Assembly: GCA_947483545.1 (NCBI GenBank)
Contig: CANKNP010000185.1
Location: forward strand, 1 to 10,346
Direction: 5' to 3'
From: Deltaproteobacteria bacterium
GTDB lineage: Bacteria > Myxococcota > UBA796 > SXON01
Length of the DNA: 10,346 nucleotides
The notes under the pieces are model-generated. The model ran no database searches. It saw only the letters and a program-made list of their open reading frames with translations, and was not told where the DNA came from. The position numbers and the translations under genes were made by a program. How positions within the stretch are numbered: the first letter of the stretch is position 1; the number at the start of each line of letters is the position of its first letter. Below, in pieces: positions 6,225-10,346 of the stretch.

Positions 6225-7073
6225 ATGCCCTTTGAACATATCGCCGTCATCGGCGCCGGGACCATGGGTCACGGCGTCGCCCACGTCGCAGCATCCGCGG
6301 GCTACCGCGTCACGCTCTACGACATCGACGAGGCCCGCGTCTCCGCCGGCCTGAACAAGGTGCGGGCAAACCTTGACAAGGGGGTGGAGAAGGGCAAGGT
6401 GAGCGTCGAGAGCCGCGCGCAGACGCTCGCCCAGCTGGGAGGAACAACGCGGCTTGGGGATCTGGCCTCCGCGGATCTGGTGATCGAGGCGATCCCAGAG
6501 CGCCTGGCGCTCAAACAATCGTTGTTTCACGAGCTGGAGGATATTTGCGCCCCGGCGGCGGTGTTCGCGACCAATACAAGCTCGCTGTCGATCGCGAAGA
6601 TCGCCGCGGCGGTGGCGGATCCCTCCCGTGTGATCGGCGCGCACTTCTTCAACCCCGTACACATCATGACGCTCCTGGAGGTCGTGGTTCACGAGGGCAC
6701 GCGCGACGAAGTGCGGACGGAACTCTTGGCGTTTGGCGAGCGGATCGGCAAGGAGTGCATTGTGGTCCGGGACGTGCCGGGGTTCGCGACGAGCCGACTC
6801 GGGGTTTGCCTCGGTATGGAGGCGATTCGGATGGTGGAGCAGGGGGTGGCCTCTGCTGCGGACATCGACAAGGCGATGTCGCTCGGGTACCGCCACCCGG
6901 TCGGCCCGCTGCGGCTGACCGACATGGTGGGCTTGGACGTCCGCATGGCCATCGGCGAATACCTCGCGCGGGAGCTTGGCAATGCCGCGTTTGAACCGCC
7001 TGCGTTGATGCGCCAGATGGTCGCGGATGGCAAGTTGGGGCAGAAGTCGGGGGAGGGATTTTATCGCTGGTAG
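6225..7073 (+). CDS. 3-hydroxyacyl-CoA dehydrogenase (NAD-dependent), third gene of the beta-oxidation operon
   Basis: A 282-residue single-function dehydrogenase that oxidises 3-hydroxyacyl-CoA to 3-ketoacyl-CoA with NAD+. The N-terminal Rossmann domain begins with IGAGTMG (Gly10, Gly12, Gly15), and the acidic end of its second strand is YDID. NTSSL (Ser119), AHFFNPV (His140) and LLEVV (Glu152) supply the conserved active-site residues. The C-terminal helical domain has VGLDVRMAIGEYL and ends KLGQKSGEGFYRW. Where the human mitochondrial enzyme has an active-site Asn (PGFxxNRL), this protein reads PGFATSRL with Ser190; I believe a subfamily of bacterial homologues shares this. It is comparable to PaaH/Hbd-type proteins, and the exact substrate is not decidable. 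ATG 6225 follows a good ribosome binding site. The gene ends 18 bases from the convergent neighbour. Confidence 0.95.
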   Translation: MPFEHIAVIGAGTMGHGVAHVAASAGYRVTLYDIDEARVSAGLNKVRANLDKGVEKGKVSVESRAQTLAQLGGTTRLGDLASADLVIEAIPERLALKQSLFHELEDICAPAAVFATNTSSLSIAKIAAAVADPSRVIGAHFFNPVHIMTLLEVVVHEGTRDEVRTELLAFGERIGKECIVVRDVPGFATSRLGVCLGMEAIRMVEQGVASAADIDKAMSLGYRHPVGPLRLTDMVGLDVRMAIGEYLARELGNAAFEPPALMRQMVADGKLGQKSGEGFYRW

Positions 7074-7091
7074 GGGGCCCGCTACGCCGGG

Positions 7092-8297
7092 TCAGCCCAT
7101 CTCCTCCGGCCGCTCCCGCACATCCGCGAGCAGCCGGTCTCGCACCGTCGCGACCGCGGCGTCCAGCTCCGACACCGCCTGGGCCATACGATCGTAGAGC
7201 CGCTTTGGCGCCCGGACGATTCGGCCCTCGGGGGTGCTCTGTGCGGTGCGGTGGAGGAGCGCGTGGGTCAGCCAGGGAAACACCGCGGTCACGTCACAGT
7301 GGCAATAAACGCTCGCGTATTCCACACACTCGGCGCTGACCTTGCCCCAAGTGTGGCCCTCGCCGGCCGGGCAGGACGACAACGCGCCGTTATCTACTGG
7401 GTCTACACAGAATTGAAGGTCGATGTCAAAGCCGCGCGCCTCCAACTCCAGGATTTGGGACAACGTCGGCTCCCCCTGGAGCGTGTAGTTCTTGGGCACA
7501 CCGCCGCCCAGGATCCAAACGGCGGTCTGACCCTCGTTCTGCGCCTGATACTGCACCGCCGCCATCGTGTAGACGTCCAAATTGACGTCGAGGGAGAATT
7601 TGAAATCGGCGCCGAGCAGCGCACGCAGCTTGACCGCGTTCAGGAAGATCGATCCGTCTTGGGGCGCACCCACGAAGATGGGCACGGCGTGCTTGTAGGC
7701 GGTGGCGAGCAGCGAGTGCTGGTCCACGCCAATGCGGGTCTCCAATTCGTACAGGTGTTTGCCAAGCAGGTAGTGGAACTCGGCCGTGGTCATCGACTTG
7801 GCGAATTCGGGGCCCTGCATCAGCCAGCCGAACAGCTTGTCGGTTCGAAGCAGGACATCTTCGGGAAACCCGATGTCGTAGATCCGGATGATGCGGGCGG
7901 CGCGGAGCTTGGTGTCCCCGGCGTCGGGGGCGATCTCGCGGAGGCGAAACCCGAGGACGCGGTGGGCGTCGTGGTAGAGGTTCGCGCCCGTCGTCGTCAG
8001 CACGTCGATGACGCCAGCGTCGATCAGCGGGACGATGCACGAACGGTGCAGGCCCGCGGGGGTCATGGCGCCGGACATGGTGCAGAACACCGTGTGACCT
8101 TCGGTCGCGGACTTGTGCATCAGCCGGGCGGCCTCGCGCACCTGCCGGCCAACGAACGCGGGGAAGGCCGTCGCGAGCAAAGACTCTGGGGATTCGAGGC
8201 CGGTGATTCCCGTGGGGCGGACCTCACGCGCGGCGTCGAACGCGGCCTGGACCTCCTGGGCTTCGAGGGCGGCGGTGTCGGCGGGATCGGTGGGCAT
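7092..8297 (-). CDS. Deoxyhypusine-synthase-family protein, probably a polyamine aminobutyltransferase
   Basis: A 401-residue member of the deoxyhypusine synthase family, which uses NAD to move an aminobutyl group from spermidine. Family landmarks include FCTMSGAMTPAGL, TTGANLYHDAHR, VPIFVGAPQDGSIFLN, WILGGGVPKNYTLQ and HTWGKVSAE. By hand alignment to the human enzyme, the catalytic Lys329 is Lys319, Trp327 is Trp317 and Glu323 is Glu313. However, the spermidine-site His288 and Asp316 appear as Asn270 and Leu306. Bacteria have no eIF5A, the substrate of the eukaryotic enzyme, so the acceptor must differ; a free amine such as putrescine (homospermidine synthesis) is the simplest guess. The start ATG 8295-8297 has GGAG five bases upstream. 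It is a lone gene, convergent with the operon and divergent from the phospholipase-like gene. The family call is firm, the reaction is not. Confidence 0.88.
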   Translation of the reverse strand: MPTDPADTAALEAQEVQAAFDAAREVRPTGITGLESPESLLATAFPAFVGRQVREAARLMHKSATEGHTVFCTMSGAMTPAGLHRSCIVPLIDAGVIDVLTTTGANLYHDAHRVLGFRLREIAPDAGDTKLRAARIIRIYDIGFPEDVLLRTDKLFGWLMQGPEFAKSMTTAEFHYLLGKHLYELETRIGVDQHSLLATAYKHAVPIFVGAPQDGSIFLNAVKLRALLGADFKFSLDVNLDVYTMAAVQYQAQNEGQTAVWILGGGVPKNYTLQGEPTLSQILELEARGFDIDLQFCVDPVDNGALSSCPAGEGHTWGKVSAECVEYASVYCHCDVTAVFPWLTHALLHRTAQSTPEGRIVRAPKRLYDRMAQAVSELDAAVATVRDRLLADVRERPEEMG

Positions 8298-8530
8298 GGG
8301 GACTCCGGGGGCGGCGGGGTAATCAGAAAGCGGGTGGGATGCCGCAGGGACCGAGCTCAGCGGGGGGAACGCGCGGGGCTTGGGCGGCCTCAGACCGTGC
8401 GCACGCCGAGGCCGCCCGCCAGGAGATCAGCGGCGTTCCACGGACCGAGTCGGCGGCGCCGATGCGGTCCCAAGGCGCCCAGCACGTTGAACCCCACGCC
8501 AGTCCGCGACCCCGGACTACACTCCCGCCC
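8298..8530. other. Divergent intergenic region
   Basis: These 233 bases separate two divergently transcribed genes and should hold both promoters. Next to the deoxyhypusine-synthase-like gene they contain its GGAG (8303-8306) and a small A/T-richer patch, GGTAATCAGAAAG, near 8320-8332. Next to the phospholipase-like gene they contain the TACACT box. Open frames here are GC-driven and show no known motif. Confidence 0.5.
8518..8523 (+). promoter_or_regulatory. Candidate -10 box of the phospholipase-like lipoprotein gene
   Basis: TACACT ends seven bases before ATG 8531, which would place the transcription start at or next to the start codon (leaderless). A TTGAAC at 8487-8492 is 25 bases upstream, too far for a normal -35. 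Confidence 0.35.
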
Positions 8531-9442
8531 ATGCTCCTCCTCCTCTTCGCCTGCACCGCCGCGCCAGACGACTCCGCGGCCGAGATCCCCTGGTCCTACC
8601 CCCTCGACACCGTCCTGCGCGTGACCGATGGCCAGGTCCTCGGCACGCACAACAGCTACCATCTGCGGGACGACCCGATGGTCACCGAGGAGTGGGACTA
8701 CGACCACCTGCCGCTCGATGAACAGGCGGGCCTTCAAGGGGTCCGGCAGTTTGAGCTCGACGTCCACCAGGAGGCCGACGGGAGCTTCACCGTTTACCAT
8801 GCGTTCGGCCTCGACGATGTGAGCACGTGCCCAACGCTCTCCGAGTGTCTGGCGACGCTCCGCGGCTGGTCCCAGGCGCACCCCGCTCATTTTCCCATGT
8901 TCGTGCTCATCGAGCCCAAAGACGACGCGGGCGGAGAGCCCATCGACCTCGATCTGCTCGATGCCGCCGTGCTCGCCGACTGGCCAGACCCGTTCACCCC
9001 CGCGGAGCTCCTGGGCACACACGCCACCCTCCTCGACGCCGTCCGCCTCGACGGCTGGCCCACCCTTGACCGCCTCCGCGGGCGCGTGATCTTCCATCTT
9101 TTGGACTCCGGCGACCATCGGGACGCCTATGTTGGCCCCGGGCGCCCCATGTTCACGCAACCCCTCGACACCTCCGACCCCAACGCTGCGTTTTTCCTCC
9201 TCGACGATCCGACCGACGTCAGCATCCCCTCGGTGGTCGCCGCGGGCTTCCTCGTTCGCACGCGCATCGACGAGGCGCTCGGCGCCGCGGTGAGCATGGA
9301 CAGCGGGGCGCACACGCTCTCGACAGACTACCCTGGGGAGTACGCCTTTTCGGATGGATCTCCGGTGCGTTGCAACCCGGTCCACGTCCACGCCGATTGC
9401 ACAGCGACCGCCTTGGAAGACCCCGCCTTCATGGGCGACTGA
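8531..9442 (+). CDS. Lipoprotein of the Ca2+-dependent PI-PLC (SaPLC1-like) phospholipase C family
   Basis: A 303-residue predicted lipoprotein. MLLLLFAC gives a lipobox (LFAC) after only seven residues and no basic n-region. The mature part looks like a TIM-barrel phosphodiesterase of the calcium-dependent phosphoinositide phospholipase C type. LGTHNSYH (His40) and VYHAFGLDD (His90) supply the two family histidines, and VRQFELDVH (Glu75, Asp77) the likely metal ligands. TCPTLSECLATLRGWSQAHP and FPMFVLIEPKDD match the typical helix and next strand. Members cleave phosphoinositide-type lipids; the natural substrate of the bacterial ones is mostly unknown. An upstream in-frame ATG at 8462 would add 23 residues with several Arg, but the -10-like box immediately before 8531 favours the short form. 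The 3' end overlaps the convergent ferrochelatase gene by 14 bases. It may act outside the cell or at the outer membrane. Confidence 0.8.
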   Translation: MLLLLFACTAAPDDSAAEIPWSYPLDTVLRVTDGQVLGTHNSYHLRDDPMVTEEWDYDHLPLDEQAGLQGVRQFELDVHQEADGSFTVYHAFGLDDVSTCPTLSECLATLRGWSQAHPAHFPMFVLIEPKDDAGGEPIDLDLLDAAVLADWPDPFTPAELLGTHATLLDAVRLDGWPTLDRLRGRVIFHLLDSGDHRDAYVGPGRPMFTQPLDTSDPNAAFFLLDDPTDVSIPSVVAAGFLVRTRIDEALGAAVSMDSGAHTLSTDYPGEYAFSDGSPVRCNPVHVHADCTATALEDPAFMGD

Positions 9443-10346
9443 CCCAACCCGCGAGCCACAGAACCCACGCTTCTCCTTCGTTCAAGCAGGGCACGACGAC
9501 CAGCTCCGTTCCACCCGCCTTGACAAAATCCTCGCGGGCCTCGACGCCGATCTCATCCAGGGTCTCCAGACAATCGGTCACAAAGCTGGGACAGACCACG
9601 GCGACCCGCCGTTTTTCAGCCGCAAGGCGCCGCAGCTCGGAGACCGTGTCGGGCCCGAGCCAGGGGTCGCGCCCGAGCCGGGACTGAAAACTCACCGAGA
9701 CATCGACGCCCGAGAGCCTCGCCCGAAGTCCGTTCGCCGTGTCCAGACAAGCCGCACGGTAACAGGACCATCGCGCTGCCTGGGGTCGCTCACAGCACCC
9801 AGGGGTCAGACACTGATTGTCCAACTTCCGCACCTGGCGCTCTGGCAATCCGTGAAAACTACAGAGCAGGTGTGTCACATCGGAGAGGTGTGGGCACACG
9901 CTCTCGGCGAGCACGTCGAGGAAACCCCGCTCGTGACCAAACGGCGCGCGAAACTCCAGGGTGGGGGTGGGATCCCCCTGGGCAAAGGCCTCGCTCACGG
10001 CAGCCACCACGCTGCCGGTGGTGGCCGACGCGTAATGGGGAAACAGGGGCACGACGATCACACGCGCAAACCCCCGGAGTTGGGCGACCGCCTCCGGGAT
10101 GGAGGGGGATCCCACCCCCATGGCGATGCGGACCGTGCGGCCGGTCGCGGCCTCCAGGCGGATCGCCAGGGCGCGGGTCGAGGCCAATAACGGCGAGCCG
10201 CGGTCCGTCCAAACGCGACGATACTTTTTGGCGACGGGCGCAGAACGGAACGGGGCGATCACCAGGTTGACGAGCATCCACCGGGGGATCGGCGCGATGT
10301 CGAGCACCCGGCCGTCCATCAGGAATTGCCGGAGGTAGCGGTAGAC
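9429..10346 (-). CDS. hemH: Ferrochelatase, N-terminus beyond the window
   Basis: The visible 305 residues lack only the first strand and loop of a ferrochelatase, which inserts ferrous iron into protoporphyrin IX (or coproporphyrin III in the coproporphyrin branch). The reading frame runs off the right edge as VYRYLRQFLMDGRVLDI, the standard second block of the family. VVPLFPHYASATTGS follows, then CSFHGLPER with the catalytic His, then CPSFVTDCLETLDEI with the catalytic Glu, and PCLNEGEAWV near the end. Between HGLPER and the CLDTA helix is a Cys-rich segment, C-x4-C-C-x9-C-x4-C. Some bacterial ferrochelatases carry a [2Fe-2S] cluster on internal cysteines, and this segment is a fair candidate for such a site. 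The gene overlaps the 3' end of the phospholipase-like gene convergently. The promoter and start are not in the window. Confidence 0.93.
   Translation of the reverse strand, partial: VYRYLRQFLMDGRVLDIAPIPRWMLVNLVIAPFRSAPVAKKYRRVWTDRGSPLLASTRALAIRLEAATGRTVRIAMGVGSPSIPEAVAQLRGFARVIVVPLFPHYASATTGSVVAAVSEAFAQGDPTPTLEFRAPFGHERGFLDVLAESVCPHLSDVTHLLCSFHGLPERQVRKLDNQCLTPGCCERPQAARWSCYRAACLDTANGLRARLSGVDVSVSFQSRLGRDPWLGPDTVSELRRLAAEKRRVAVVCPSFVTDCLETLDEIGVEAREDFVKAGGTELVVVPCLNEGEAWVLWLAGWVSRP

Noticed and set aside
7251..8624. Plus-strand open frame of 457 codons
   Set aside because: It is antisense to the deoxyhypusine-synthase-like gene, whose minus-strand translation matches the family throughout.

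Overview
The window is a GC-rich bacterial stretch, probably from a myxobacterium-like (Myxococcota / former Deltaproteobacteria) metagenome contig. That is an inference. It rests on strong G/C preference at third codon positions, a lipoprotein with MopE-type calcium/metal-binding repeats joined to an FGE-like domain, very short lipoprotein signal peptides, a Cys-rich ferrochelatase and a deoxyhypusine-synthase-like gene. No rRNA, tRNA, CRISPR array or transposase was found.

Layout. Positions 1-55 are almost pure G and look like an assembly artefact at a contig end. From about 57 to 2595 on the minus strand lies one large secreted lipoprotein gene: signal peptide, eight MopE-like repeats, an Ig/PKD-like domain and a C-terminal FGE-like domain. 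It is broken by a frameshift at about 1710, where roughly one third of a repeat is also missing. From 2596 to 3487 there is no gene. This stretch holds a layered repeat structure: a ~175-bp module duplicated 399 bp apart, a 51-bp tandem array between the copies, and an 85%-identical inverted repeat around everything. From 3488 to 7073 on the plus strand sits a tight three-gene fatty-acid beta-oxidation operon: thiolase, enoyl-CoA hydratase and 3-hydroxyacyl-CoA dehydrogenase. The hydratase carries a long Ala/Pro-rich linker and a C-terminal domain resembling the N-terminal domain of type II secretion/type IV pilus ATPases (GspE/PilB). Convergent to it, 7092-8297 (minus) encodes a deoxyhypusine-synthase-family protein with altered substrate-site residues. 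Then come a predicted lipoprotein phospholipase of the Ca2+-dependent PI-PLC type (8531-9442, plus) and, overlapping its 3' end convergently by 14 bp, a ferrochelatase (9429 to the window end, minus; N-terminus off the window).

How the genes work together. The operon supplies the last three steps of a beta-oxidation cycle: hydration, NAD-dependent oxidation and thiolysis. The acyl-CoA dehydrogenase step is not in the window. The other genes are single units with no evident link to it: two surface or periplasmic lipoproteins, one polyamine-family enzyme and one haem-synthesis enzyme. The points most worth a second look are the hydratase-GspE_N fusion, the composite repeat element, the frameshift in the repeat lipoprotein, and the probable leaderless starts at 3488 and 8531.
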